NCBI GenBank assembly: GCA_900552455.1
Contig: URZX01000001.1
Coordinates: forward strand, 62,001-126,000
DNA: 64,000 nucleotides
Reading direction: 5' to 3'
DNA from: an uncultured Peptococcaceae bacterium
GTDB taxonomy: Bacteria; Bacillota; Peptococcia; Peptococcales; Peptococcaceae
A model generated the notes under the pieces. The model was not told where the DNA came from. It saw only the letters and a program-made list of their open reading frames with translations, and ran no database searches. Positions 35,901 through 44,406 of the stretch are shown in pieces; position 1 is the stretch's first letter; every line of letters begins with the position of its first letter. A program made the position numbers and the translations under genes.

Positions 35901-36607
35901 TGCCTTACACACTGCGCCCGCTCGTCGGCTATTACCACGGCGGCCTTCCAGGGCAGGCACGCCGTGCCATCGAGACCGCCTTCAAGGAAGGCGAGATCCG
36001 TCTGCTTTTTGCCACCACCGCGTTTGGCGAGGGCGTGCATATTTCCGACATTCGCAACGTCGTGCTCTATCATCCCTGCTTTTCCGTGGAGGCCTTCAAC
36101 CAGCTCGCTGGGCGCTGCGCCCGTGACGGCCAGGACGGACGTGTACATCTCCTCTACAGCGAAAAAGACCTCGCCTTAAACGAGATGATCATTTTCGACA
36201 GCGCCCCATCGCGGGAAAATCTCGGGAAAATGTACCAGCTTTTGAAGGCGATCGCAAAACAGCGCGGCTACATCATCCAGGCCGCCACAGACGATCTCGA
36301 AGAAGGGCTCGCAAGCCTTGTCGAAGGCTTTGGCAAAAGACAGTGGCAGCAGGCCCTCACCATATTTGAAGAACTCGCATTCTTGCATGTCGAACAAAAC
36401 GGCACGCAAACAACCATTACAATCGAAAAAGATCCAGCGCATCGCGCGCTCACCGAATCTGCGACATTTTTGGAAGGAACGAGCGAAGCCAGGGCGTTGT
36501 CCCAATTTGAGGAGATCGCCTTTACGAAAAACATCGACGCGCTGGAGCATGTCATTCGCAGCGCGCTCTGCCCTGCGAACTGGCATGGCAGGGAGGTGAA
36601 ACCATGA
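32996..36607 (+). CDS. recJ: RecJ exonuclease fused to a HIRAN domain and a RecQ-like helicase
   Basis: A 1203-residue protein about twice the usual RecJ length. Residues 1-570 are a complete RecJ 5-prime single-strand exonuclease: DYDVDG (about 83), DNGIA, TDHHQLP (the DHH motif, about 163), DHHA1 HPGVIGIVASRL (about 357) and an OB-like region. Residues about 595-700 look like a HIRAN domain (LREPNNPADPNAICC ... KLGYLSRQIA). Residues about 740-1060 form an SF2 helicase with Walker A TGRGKSLIYQ, ISPLKALASDQ, DEAH (about 862) and motif VI QLAGRCARDGQDGR. No RQC or HRDC domain is seen. A three-codon upstream frame (ATG AAT TTA TGA, 32988) ends on the start codon, suggesting coupling. It overlaps rel by four bases. 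Confidence 0.9.
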   Translation: MKTWKIRSSNHAAAKVLADALGLPLPLARILASRGYATPEQASAFLYAEMKELSRPFQLPNLGAAVDIIAEAFQAKKRIAIYGDYDVDGICAATLMREAFSWLDTDVRIYIPSRLKEGYGMNAQALDTLLAEGIELVITVDNGIASRELIAEYKKKGLSFIVTDHHQLPPALPECVVVNPLLSASVTAPYRRLCGCGTAYFLAMGMLERLAPALYDDLHQRKLLDLVAVATVADLVPLVDDNRILVREGLRLINDKPRPGLKALAALMCGEEKIKASDIAFRIAPCINACGRLDETADALALFAHDAEGDLSPLAETVRDYNDERKNMERRIAKEAAAQFEEHTGPMTCAVAAGENWHPGVIGIVASRLVEQFHCPSVVLTTTEENPGIYTGSARSVPGFHLYEGLSACAEHLLQFGGHEMAAGLSVAAEKLDDFKKSFAEVTAAYEAEIAENILWIDDVITLEDATEELEQALRLLEPCGQENPEPLFALEHQWRFAHQRVGQEGDHLRLQFQDKNGETIPAIAFRQGNYPFSERHRYDFAFHVTEHCFRGLCGIQLMVTDIQPSWQAEEAAILRTFIANGAGYLDAGPLSGIADRPRFYTKLRGVSFDDRQIHVQSLREGQTLSLLREPNNPADPNAICCLTENGEKLGYLSRQIASQLAPLVDLGASYHAEVAQITGKGEETCGVNILVVSDAANAQAEAAQENDSVLAALPEENLVDLLIDAFVDDGELLPIQEAAIANILQRHQDTCVIMPTGRGKSLIYQIAAGVLARREQRMTLVISPLKALASDQYLALRDHLAPLGYQIYKGNGDLSNDERARLMQALAQEKIDVLLLTPEFFVRHQALFQPHAARVGQIVIDEAHHMLDKRPAYKILRELKPKYPNAVWTYLTATVPTADAERFQQIISGAGLYLDDHIRYNLHIIDARHTEKKLVYLYRLFMHPEKTICYVNSRKQAFALSQRLREILPYTLRPLVGYYHGGLPGQARRAIETAFKEGEIRLLFATTAFGEGVHISDIRNVVLYHPCFSVEAFNQLAGRCARDGQDGRVHLLYSEKDLALNEMIIFDSAPSRENLGKMYQLLKAIAKQRGYIIQAATDDLEEGLASLVEGFGKRQWQQALTIFEELAFLHVEQNGTQTTITIEKDPAHRALTESATFLEGTSEARALSQFEEIAFTKNIDALEHVIRSALCPANWHGREVKP

Positions 36608-38796
36608 GCCATCAAGTTGGATACGACGACCTCATCAAGGTCGTTTTGGAAAATAACCCACAAGCAAACAGCGTCATGATCGAGGAAGCCTACGAATTTG
36701 CCCGCGAAATGCACGAAGGCCAGTATCGCAAATCCGGTGAACCTTACATCATCCACCCAGTAAACGTCGCCATCATCCTGGCCGATCTCGGGCTCGATGA
36801 CAACGCCATCGCCGCCGGGCTTTTGCACGATGTCGTCGAAGACACCGACTGCTCCAGCCTCGATCTCGAGCGCAAATTCAACGAGGAAGTCGCCTTTCTC
36901 GTTGAAGGCGTCACCAAGCTCGACAAGATCCAGTGCCATTCCAAAGAAGAGCGACAGCTTGAAAGCTATCGCAAGATGTTCATTGCCATGGCGCAGGATG
37001 TCCGCGTCATCATCATCAAGCTCGCCGACCGACTGCACAACATGCGCACCATGAGTTTCCAGTCGCCAGAGAAGCAAAAACGCATCGCTCAGGAAACACT
37101 GGAGATCTATTCGCCGCTGGCAGATCGTCTCGGTATCATCAAGCTCAAATGGGAGCTCGAAGACCTCTCGCTCAGATATCTCGAGCCAGAGATCTACTAC
37201 GACCTCGTTGAGCGCATTTCCATGAAGCGCCAGGAACGCCTGGAATACATCGACGAAGTCATCCGCGACCTGCGCCGGGAAATGGACGCCGTCCACCTCG
37301 AATACGAGATCGCCGGCCGACCAAAGCATTTCTACAGCATCTACCGCAAGATGGTCAACAAGCACAAAGACCTCGATGAGATCTACGACCTCATCGCCAT
37401 TCGCGTCCTCGTCAACACCGTGCAGGATTGCTACATCGTGCTCGGCCTCGTGCATTCCCTGTGGAAACCAGTGCCTGGCCGCATCAAAGACTACATCGCC
37501 ATGCCAAAGCCAAACCTTTACCAGTCCCTGCACACCACCGTCATCGGACCGCGCGGTGAACGCTTTGAGATCCAGATTCGTACCTTTGAGATGCACCAGA
37601 TCGCCGAATACGGTGTTGCTGCCCACTGGCTTTACAAACAGACCGGCGGCAGCGAAGCACCAAAGGACGCCAACCAGCTCGACTGGCTGCAAAAGCTCAA
37701 GGAGCTGCAGCAGGACGCCGTCGACAGCAAGGAATTCCTCGACAACATCAAGCTCGAGCTCTTCAGCGACACCGTCTTCGTGTTCTCGCCAGCCAGCGAA
37801 GTCTACGAGCTGCCAACCGGCTCCACGCCGCTTGACTTTGCTTACCGCGTCCACACCGAGATCGGTAACCAGTGCGTCGGCGCAAAAGTCAACGGCAAGA
37901 TCGTGCCATTCGACTACGAGCTGCAGACCGGCGACACCGTCGAGATCCTGCGCTCCAAAAACAGCCGCGGACCAAACAGCAACTGGCTCAAGCTCGTCAA
38001 AACCCCACAGGCCAAGAACAAGATCCGTTCCTGGCTCAAGAAAAACAAGCGCGAGGAAAATCTGCACAACGGCAAGGAAGCCCTCGAACGCTACGTCAAA
38101 GCGCACCACGCCGGCGCAGAAGCCATCCTGCTGAACGTCGACAATATTAACCGCATCACCAACAAGCTCGGTTATAAAACCGCCGACGATCTCTACGTCG
38201 GCATCGGCGTCGGTGGCGTCAGCACCATGCAGGTCGTCAACCGCATGCGCGACGAATTCAAGAGCCAGCTCGCCGAGCTCGAAGCCCAGGACGACGAAAA
38301 AGCCCTGGAAAATCAGCTCAACGCAAAATCCAACCGCCGTTCCGGCAAGAAAAACATCGGCGGCATTTCCATCCAGGGCATGGGCGACGTCGATGTGAAA
38401 TTCGCCAACTGCTGCAAACCAGTGCCAGGCGACCCAATCGTCGGCTACATCACCCGTGGCAGCGGCATCACCGTGCATCACCGCGAATGTAAGAACATCC
38501 AGAGCCTCAGTGACAAAGACCGCGCCCGACTCATCGATGTCAACTGGGAAGGCTTCGAGAATTCCGTTTACGAAGTACAGATCTTCGTCGAAGCCCTCGA
38601 CCGCCCAAAGATCACCCCAGACGTCATGGCCCTCATTAACGACAGCCACGTACACATCGCCTCCATCACCTCCCGCGTCAAGGAACACATGGCGCTGATG
38701 GAGATCACCACCGAAGTCAGCGATCTGCAGGAGCTCAACGTCGTCATGGAAAAGATCAACGCCATCCCGGACGTGTTCTCCGTGCGGCGTGACTGA
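36604..38796 (+). CDS. rel: Bifunctional (p)ppGpp synthetase/hydrolase
   Basis: Rel makes the alarmone (p)ppGpp on starved ribosomes and hydrolyses it otherwise. The 730 residues contain an intact HD hydrolase domain (HPVNVAIILADLG and LLHDVVEDTD, about 48-80), the synthetase domain (about 240-350; YDLIAIRVLVN, MPKPNLYQSLHTTV), TGS (about 385-445), a zinc-finger region with CCKPVPGDP and a C-terminal ACT domain (about 650-730). Both catalytic halves are present, so one enzyme can do both reactions. ATG overlaps the recJ stop (ATGA). The rel, dtd order is common in Bacillota. Confidence 0.97.
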   Translation: MSHQVGYDDLIKVVLENNPQANSVMIEEAYEFAREMHEGQYRKSGEPYIIHPVNVAIILADLGLDDNAIAAGLLHDVVEDTDCSSLDLERKFNEEVAFLVEGVTKLDKIQCHSKEERQLESYRKMFIAMAQDVRVIIIKLADRLHNMRTMSFQSPEKQKRIAQETLEIYSPLADRLGIIKLKWELEDLSLRYLEPEIYYDLVERISMKRQERLEYIDEVIRDLRREMDAVHLEYEIAGRPKHFYSIYRKMVNKHKDLDEIYDLIAIRVLVNTVQDCYIVLGLVHSLWKPVPGRIKDYIAMPKPNLYQSLHTTVIGPRGERFEIQIRTFEMHQIAEYGVAAHWLYKQTGGSEAPKDANQLDWLQKLKELQQDAVDSKEFLDNIKLELFSDTVFVFSPASEVYELPTGSTPLDFAYRVHTEIGNQCVGAKVNGKIVPFDYELQTGDTVEILRSKNSRGPNSNWLKLVKTPQAKNKIRSWLKKNKREENLHNGKEALERYVKAHHAGAEAILLNVDNINRITNKLGYKTADDLYVGIGVGGVSTMQVVNRMRDEFKSQLAELEAQDDEKALENQLNAKSNRRSGKKNIGGISIQGMGDVDVKFANCCKPVPGDPIVGYITRGSGITVHHRECKNIQSLSDKDRARLIDVNWEGFENSVYEVQIFVEALDRPKITPDVMALINDSHVHIASITSRVKEHMALMEITTEVSDLQELNVVMEKINAIPDVFSVRRD

Positions 38797-38811
38797 TGAG
38801 AGGAGAATGAA

Positions 38812-39261
38812 ATGAGAGCAGTCGTACAACGCGTGAAAAATGCCCGCGTGGAAGTAGAAGGGGAGACCATCGGCGCCGTAGACCACGGACTTCTCGTCTT
38901 TCTCGGCGTCACCCACAGCGACACTGAAAAAGACGCCAAATACCTCGCCGAAAAGATCGCCGGTCTGCGCATCTTTGAGGACGCTGAGGATAAAATGAAC
39001 CTTTCCGTGCAGGATGTCGGCGGCAGCATCTTAAGCGTCAGCCAGTTCACCTTGTTCGGCGATTGTCGCCGTGGACGCCGTCCATCCTTCACCGAGGCCG
39101 CGCGTCCAGAGCAGGGCCAGCGCCTCTACGAAGCCTTCAACGACGAACTGCGCGCGCAGGGACTATCCGTCGCCACCGGCCAGTTTCAGGCGCACATGGA
39201 AGTGTCGCTCGTAAACGATGGTCCCGTGACAATGCTTTTGGATTCGACCAAGCAATTCTGA
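38812..39261 (+). CDS. dtd: D-aminoacyl-tRNA deacylase
   Basis: DTD removes D-amino acids (and glycine from tRNA-Ala) from mischarged tRNA. The 149 residues have the two signature stretches SQFTLFGDC (about residue 78) and [10 protein letters not shown] (about 137, including the cross-subunit Gly-cisPro). Length is typical. It sits 15 bases after rel and before the metallo-hydrolase, in a run of translation-related genes. Confidence 0.96.
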   Translation: MRAVVQRVKNARVEVEGETIGAVDHGLLVFLGVTHSDTEKDAKYLAEKIAGLRIFEDAEDKMNLSVQDVGGSILSVSQFTLFGDCRRGRRPSFTEAARPEQGQRLYEAFNDELRAQGLSVATGQFQAHMEVSLVNDGPVTMLLDSTKQF

Positions 39262-39285
39262 ACAATGAGAGGAATGAGGGGAACA

Positions 39286-39915
39286 ATGAAACTCAAGATC
39301 ATGGCCGTCGGGCCACTCGAAGAAAATTGCTACATCGTCTACGATGAAACCACGCGCCAGGCAGCAATCATCGACCCAGGCGACGAAGCCGAGCGCATCG
39401 CAGCCTTCATCGATAAAGAAAACCTCGCGCCACAGTTCATCGTCAACACCCACGGCCACTGGGATCACATCGGCGCAGTGGCCGCGCTGAAAGCGCGCTA
39501 CAACGTGCCATTTTATATGCACGCCGACGACGCAGAATGGTTCCAGGAACCACTGTGCAGCCTCTTTGGCGAAAACAAAGCAGACTGCATCGCCGTCGAA
39601 AAAACCATCTCTGATGGCGACGTACTCACCCTCGCCGACCAAGAGATCCGCGTCATCCACACTCCAGGCCACACCAAAGGCGGCTGCACCCTCTGGATGC
39701 CAGGCTTAGACGCCGCATTCACCGGCGACACCCTCTTCAAAGGCACCGTCGGCCGCACCGATTTCCCAGGCGGCAGCTACGACGAGATCCTCGAGAGCGT
39801 GCAAAAACGCCTCGCCGTGCTCCCAGACAGCTGCGCCATTTTCCCAGGCCACGGCCCAAAGAGCGACATGGCATGGGAGCGTGCGCACAATCCGTACATG
39901 CGTTACCAAGCCTGA
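39286..39915 (+). CDS. MBL-fold metallo-hydrolase (glyoxalase II-like)
   Basis: A 209-residue metallo-beta-lactamase-fold hydrolase with the ligands HGHWDH (about 57-62), the histidine in TPGHTKGG (about 128), the aspartate in FTGDTLF (about 147) and a final FPGHGP (about 188). This YcbL/glyoxalase II-like group hydrolyses thioesters such as S-lactoylglutathione analogues, but the substrate here is unknown. I prefer ATG 39286 because GAGGGG precedes it and MKLKIMAVGPLEENCY is the usual start; ATG 39265 and 39274 are also in frame. It often follows dtd in Bacillota. Confidence 0.9.
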   Translation: MKLKIMAVGPLEENCYIVYDETTRQAAIIDPGDEAERIAAFIDKENLAPQFIVNTHGHWDHIGAVAALKARYNVPFYMHADDAEWFQEPLCSLFGENKADCIAVEKTISDGDVLTLADQEIRVIHTPGHTKGGCTLWMPGLDAAFTGDTLFKGTVGRTDFPGGSYDEILESVQKRLAVLPDSCAIFPGHGPKSDMAWERAHNPYMRYQA

Positions 39916-39919
39916 GGTG

Positions 39920-39948
39920 TTGACAAAGCGCCATCCCTTCGATACAAT
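39920..39948 (+). promoter_or_regulatory. hisS-aspS promoter
   Basis: TTGACA (39920-39925), 17 bases, TACAAT (39943-39948). Confidence 0.8.
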
Positions 39949-39973
39949 TTTCATATATCCTAGTCTGAAAGAG

Positions 39974-39998
39974 GTTCGTTGCATCGCAACGAACTTTT
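39974..39998 (+). terminator. Terminator-like hairpin in the hisS leader
   Basis: GTTCGTTGC pairs perfectly with GCAACGAAC around ATC, followed by TTTT. It lies between the hisS promoter and ribosome site, so it could attenuate hisS-aspS. The leader is too short for a T-box and lacks its consensus. Confidence 0.7.
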
Positions 39999-40022
39999 CA
40001 CTGTATAAACGGAGGCCAGAAA

Positions 40023-41276
40023 ATGCTAACAACAAAACCGAGAGGAACCAACGATTTTCTGCCCGGCGAGGTAGAAAAATGGCAGTATCTCGAGGGATTG
40101 ATCCGCGAACTTTTCGCGAACTATCATTATAAAGAGATCCGTACCCCAATCTTCGAACACACCGAACTGTTTTTGCGCAGCGTCGGTGAAACATCCGACA
40201 TCGTCTCGAAAGAAATGTATTCCTTCGAAGACAAAGGCCTGCGCCACGTCACCCTGCGCCCAGAAGGCACAGCCGGCACCGTGCGCGCCTTCGTCGAAAA
40301 CAAACTCTTCGCCCAGTCGCTGCCAGTCAAGCTCTACTACATCGGGCCAATGTTCCGCTACGACCAGCCACAGGCAGGCCGCTATCGCCAGTTTCACCAG
40401 TTCGGCTGCGAAGTCCTCGGCAGCGCCGACCCAATGGTCGATGCCGAAGTCATCAGCTTCGCCGTCGATCTTTTCACCAAACTTGGGCTCGAGAGCCTGT
40501 CCGTTCTCATCAATACCGTTGGCTGCGACAAATGTCGCCCACGCTATCACGAAGCGCTGAAGGAATATTTCAGCCAGTACAAAGACCAGCTCTGTCCAAC
40601 CTGCCTCGAGCGTCTGGACAAAAATCCGCTGCGCATCTTAGACTGCAAGGAAGAAAGCTGCAAAGCCGTTGCCGCCGGCGCACCAACCACTCTGGACTAC
40701 GCCTGCGACGACTGCAAAGCCCATTTCGAAAAAGTCTGCAGCTACCTCGAAAGCGTCGGCATCAAATACGACGTCGACACCACCCTCGTGCGCGGACTCG
40801 ACTACTACACCCAGACCGCCTTTGAAGTCATCATGAACAAAGTCGGCAGCCAGCAGAACGCCATCTGTGGCGGCGGCCGTTACAATAAACTCGTCAGCCA
40901 GGTCGGCGGCGACGACATCCCAGGCATGGGATTTGCAGCCGGCATGGAACGCGTGCTCCTGACCGTCGAAGAAGAAGGCATCCAATTGCCAGTCAAGCAG
41001 GACATCGATGTTTACGTCGCGCCTCTTGGTGACGCCGCCAAAGACGTCTGCTTCAAGCTCACCCACGATCTGCGCGCAAACGGCCTCACCACCGAGACCG
41101 ACTACCTCTCAAAGAGCATGAAAGCGCAGATGAAAGCAGCCGACAAAGCCCACGCGCGCTACACCGTCATCATCGGCGACGACGAACTCGCCAACGGCCA
41201 GGCCGTCGTGCGCAATATGGCAACCAGCAGCCAGGAAACCATTTCCCTTGAAGAAGTTATCAATTACGTAAAGTGA
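40023..41276 (+). CDS. hisS: Histidyl-tRNA synthetase
   Basis: HisRS charges tRNA-His. The 417-residue class II enzyme shows the N-terminal GTNDFLPGE, motif 2 (FRYDQPQAGRYRQFHQFGCE), the histidine-specific VRGLDYYTQTAFEV and GGGRYNKLV segments, motif 3 GFAAGMERVLL, and an anticodon-binding domain at the C-terminus (DIDVYVAPLG). The usual zinc-like cysteines in the insertion (CDKCRPRY, CPTC) are present. Start ATG 40023 follows ACGGAGG. The gene is followed after 11 bases by aspS, the usual Bacillota pair. Confidence 0.97.
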   Translation: MLTTKPRGTNDFLPGEVEKWQYLEGLIRELFANYHYKEIRTPIFEHTELFLRSVGETSDIVSKEMYSFEDKGLRHVTLRPEGTAGTVRAFVENKLFAQSLPVKLYYIGPMFRYDQPQAGRYRQFHQFGCEVLGSADPMVDAEVISFAVDLFTKLGLESLSVLINTVGCDKCRPRYHEALKEYFSQYKDQLCPTCLERLDKNPLRILDCKEESCKAVAAGAPTTLDYACDDCKAHFEKVCSYLESVGIKYDVDTTLVRGLDYYTQTAFEVIMNKVGSQQNAICGGGRYNKLVSQVGGDDIPGMGFAAGMERVLLTVEEEGIQLPVKQDIDVYVAPLGDAAKDVCFKLTHDLRANGLTTETDYLSKSMKAQMKAADKAHARYTVIIGDDELANGQAVVRNMATSSQETISLEEVINYVK

Positions 41277-41287
41277 GGCCAAGATAA

Positions 41288-43093
41288 ATGTTACCCTTAA
41301 AGAGAACCCATTATTGCACCCAGCTTTCTCTGGAAAACGTCGGTGAAGAGATCATCGTCACCGGCTGGGTCCAGAAACGCCGCGACCATGGTGGCGTCAT
41401 CTTCATCGATCTGCGCGACCGCAGCGGCATCGTTCAGGTCACCGTCAACCCAGAACTCTGCGACGCAGACGTTTTTGAAAAAGCAGAGCACATCCGCAGC
41501 GAATACGTCCTCGGCGTTCGCGGCACCGTGCGCCCACGCCCAGAAGGCATGGAAAATCCTAAGCTCGCCACCGGCCAGATCGACGTCATCTGCACCGAGC
41601 TCATCATCTACAACGCCGCAAAAACCCCACCATACGCCCTCATCGACGACACCGACGTGGATGAAAACATCCGCCTCAAATATCGCTACCTCGATCTGCG
41701 CCGTCCAGTCATGCAGCAGAACCTGCAGCTGCGTCATCAGGTCCTCAAGAGCGTCCGCGACTACCTCGATGAAAAAGGCTTCTGGGAGATCGAAACCCCA
41801 ATCCTCATGCGTTCCACCCCAGAAGGCGCCCGCGACTTCCTCGTGCCTAGCCGCCTCAACGCCGGACAGTTCTACGCCCTGCCACAGTCTCCACAGCAGT
41901 ACAAACAGCTCCTCATGGTCAGCGGCATCGACAAATATTTCCAGGTCGCCCGTTGCTTCCGTGACGAAGACCTGCGCGCAGACCGTCAGCCAGAATTCAC
42001 CCAGCTCGATTTGGAAATGAGCTTCGTCGACGAAGACGAAGTCATGGGCCTCACCGAGCAGATGGTCGCTCACGCCTTCAAAGAAGTCCTTGGTGTCGAT
42101 ATCCCGCTGCCACTCCCACGCATGACCTGGCAGGAAGCCATGAGCCGCTACGGCTCCGACAAGCCAGACACCCGCTTCGGCCTCGAGCTCATCGAGCTTT
42201 CCGACGTTGTCGCAGGCGGCTGTGGCTTCAAAGTCTTCGACCAGGCCCTTGAAAACGGCGGCACCGTCAAAGCCCTCAACGCCAAAGGCATGGCCGATCT
42301 CAGCCGTCGTGAACTCGACGCCCTCGGCAAATACGTCGCCATCTACGGCGCCAAAGGCCTTGCATATTTCGTCATGCAGCCAGACGGCAGCATCAAATCG
42401 CCGATCACCAAGTTCCTCACCGATGACATGGTGAAAAAGATCTGTGAAGCCACCAACGCCGAAGTCGGCGACGTCATCTTCTTTGGTGCCGACAGTTTCA
42501 AGATCGTCAACGACAGCCTCGGCCACCTGCGCCTCGAGCTCGCTCGCAAGCGCAACCTCATCGACGAAAGCAAGTTCAACCTCCTGTGGGTCACCGAATT
42601 CCCACTCTTCGAATGGAGCGACGAAGAAAAGCGTTACACCGCCATGCACCATCCATTCACCGCACCGATCGAAGAAGACCTCGAAAAATATCCAGATCAG
42701 CTCGATAAGATCCGCTCCCGCGCTTACGATATCGTCCTCAACGGCGTCGAACTCGGCGGCGGCTCCATCCGTATCCACGACCGCGCCCTGCAGGAAAAAA
42801 TGTTCGACCTTCTCGGCCTTTCCGAAGAAGTCTACCGCGAACGCTTCAGCATGCTCCTCGACGCCTTCGAATACGGCGCACCACCACACGGTGGTCTCGC
42901 CATCGGTATCGACCGCATGCTCATGCTCATGGCCCATCGCGACACCATCCGCGACGTCATCGCCTTCCCTAAGACTCAGAACGCCGCAGATCTCATGGCA
43001 GATGCGCCATCCATCGTCGACCGCAAACAGCTCCGCGAGCTCCACATCAAAGTCGACATCAAAGAAAAAGACAAAAAACCAGACGCCGAGTAA
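41288..43093 (+). CDS. aspS: Aspartyl-tRNA synthetase (bacterial type)
   Basis: AspRS charges tRNA-Asp, and may also charge tRNA-Asn if Gat amidotransferase is present. The 601 residues include the N-terminal OB anticodon-binding domain (ITGWVQKRRDHGGVIFIDLRDRSG), class II motif 2 (FRDEDLRADRQPEFTQLDLEMSF), the bacterial GAD insert (about 290-410) and motif 3 (GGLAIGIDRMLMLM). The GAD domain marks the bacterial type. It ends at a clear terminator. Confidence 0.97.
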   Translation: MLPLKRTHYCTQLSLENVGEEIIVTGWVQKRRDHGGVIFIDLRDRSGIVQVTVNPELCDADVFEKAEHIRSEYVLGVRGTVRPRPEGMENPKLATGQIDVICTELIIYNAAKTPPYALIDDTDVDENIRLKYRYLDLRRPVMQQNLQLRHQVLKSVRDYLDEKGFWEIETPILMRSTPEGARDFLVPSRLNAGQFYALPQSPQQYKQLLMVSGIDKYFQVARCFRDEDLRADRQPEFTQLDLEMSFVDEDEVMGLTEQMVAHAFKEVLGVDIPLPLPRMTWQEAMSRYGSDKPDTRFGLELIELSDVVAGGCGFKVFDQALENGGTVKALNAKGMADLSRRELDALGKYVAIYGAKGLAYFVMQPDGSIKSPITKFLTDDMVKKICEATNAEVGDVIFFGADSFKIVNDSLGHLRLELARKRNLIDESKFNLLWVTEFPLFEWSDEEKRYTAMHHPFTAPIEEDLEKYPDQLDKIRSRAYDIVLNGVELGGGSIRIHDRALQEKMFDLLGLSEEVYRERFSMLLDAFEYGAPPHGGLAIGIDRMLMLMAHRDTIRDVIAFPKTQNAADLMADAPSIVDRKQLRELHIKVDIKEKDKKPDAE

Positions 43094-43108
43094 GCGTCTG
43101 CCACACAA

Positions 43109-43147
43109 AAAACCGCCCAGCTGCCAAAAACAGCTCGGCGGTTTTTT
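43109..43147 (+). terminator. Terminator of hisS-aspS
   Basis: AAACCGCC-AGCTG pairs with CAGCT-GGCGGTTT around CCAAAAA, then a T run. A second weaker hairpin with T6 lies at 43163-43197 (CCCACAG ... CTGCGGG). Confidence 0.92.
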
Positions 43148-43197
43148 CATTTTACGCAGAAGCCCACAGATGCTGAATCTTTAGCGCCTGCGGGTTT

Positions 43198-43226
43198 TTT
43201 GCATGCGCGCGTGCAGATGGTAGAAT
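43198..43226 (+). promoter_or_regulatory. Probable promoter of the tyrosine recombinase
   Basis: TTTGCA (43198-43203), 17 bases, TAGAAT (43221-43226). Confidence 0.5.
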
Positions 43227-43256
43227 AGAGAAAAACATAATAAGGGGAGACACATC

Positions 43257-44102
43257 ATGGTCACGACCAGCATCACAAAAGAATCCATCCTTGCCTATCA
43301 AGCCTATCTGCACAGCGAAGAACGCAGCGCCAGCACCATCGAAAACTATCTGCGCCACGTTCGCGCCTTTGCAGCCTGGCTCGGCGAACGTTCAATAGAT
43401 AAAAACAGCGTCAGCGAATGGAAGCAGAGCCTGTTATCGCGCGACTACGCCCCAACCACCATCAACGCCATGCTGGCAGCGCTGCACAGCTATTTCCGCT
43501 TCCGCGGCTGGGCACATCTCCGCGTGCGCTATCTGCGCGTGCAGCGACGCTTGTTTCGCGCCGACGAACGCGCGCTCAGCCGCGAAGAATATCAGCAATT
43601 GTTGCGCACAGCACGCGCACATCGTATGCATCAGCTTGCTCTCATCATCGAAACCCTTGGCGGCACCGGCATCCGTGTGTCAGAGCTCTGTGCCATCACC
43701 GTCGAAGCTGCGCAGAACAAGCGCGCCGACATCCATCTCAAAGGCAAGATCCGCACCATCCTCATCCCATCAAAGCTCAGCAAAAAACTGACTTCCTACG
43801 CCCGCGCACAAAAAATCACCCGCGGTGAGATCTTTCTCACAGCAGGTGGTACATCCATTTCGCGCTATAAAATCTGGGCCGATATGAAAAAACTCGCCAA
43901 GCTCAGCGGCGTAGCACCAAGCAAAGTCTTTCCGCACAATCTGCGGCATCTCTTCGCCGTCGTTTTCTACGAAAAATGCCACGACATCGCCCGCCTCGCC
44001 GATCTGCTCGGCCATTCGAACATCGAAACCACACGCATCTATCTCATCGAGCCAGGCAGCATCTGCCGCCGACAGCTCGAACGCATGCAGCTCGTCGAGT
44101 GA
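43257..44102 (+). CDS. Tyrosine recombinase/integrase
   Basis: A 281-residue tyrosine recombinase. The N-terminal SAM-like core-binding domain (STIENYLRHVRAFAAWL, 1-85) is followed by the catalytic domain with the first arginine in GTGIRVSEL (about 139), the second pair in HNLRH (about 227-230), histidine in LGHSN (about 251) and the nucleophilic tyrosine in TTRIYL (about 261). It is short like XerC/XerD, but lies alone next to accessory genes. It may act on a chromosomal site or an invertible or integrated element; no att or inverted repeat site was recognised nearby. Ribosome site AAGGGGAG. Confidence 0.92.
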   Translation: MVTTSITKESILAYQAYLHSEERSASTIENYLRHVRAFAAWLGERSIDKNSVSEWKQSLLSRDYAPTTINAMLAALHSYFRFRGWAHLRVRYLRVQRRLFRADERALSREEYQQLLRTARAHRMHQLALIIETLGGTGIRVSELCAITVEAAQNKRADIHLKGKIRTILIPSKLSKKLTSYARAQKITRGEIFLTAGGTSISRYKIWADMKKLAKLSGVAPSKVFPHNLRHLFAVVFYEKCHDIARLADLLGHSNIETTRIYLIEPGSICRRQLERMQLVE

Positions 44103-44406
44103 GCGCCAACATCATTAACATTATGTTTGTTTGGCGTTACAGCAGATAGGAAATTACTTCCTTAGTTGTAGCTATTATAGCATACTTTCCTTGTCTACGC
44201 AAAGAAAATACAGAATTTTGCGCATGCCAAATAAGGGTCATGAAAACCACAAAGGGTGACCCTTGCTTTGCTGTGCCCAAAAACAATTGTGATCAACAGC
44301 TTTCAGCTAAAAAACATATATTCTGAACGAACTTGCATCAGCGCGATCCAACACAATGTTAAAGTTGTGGATCGCGCTGTTTTTTTATTTGCAGGAGGTG
44401 GTCAAT
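44103..44406 (+). other. 304-base intergenic region with three hairpins
   Basis: No gene. It holds CGCCAA/TTGGCG (44104-44135), AAGGGTCA/TGACCCTT (44233-44264, a likely integrase terminator) and a strong GCGCGATCCA/TGGATCGCGC hairpin with seven T (44339-44387) that ends only six bases before the ribosome site (GGAGGTGG) of the zinc-ribbon gene. The last hairpin would stop transcripts right in front of that gene. Confidence 0.8.
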
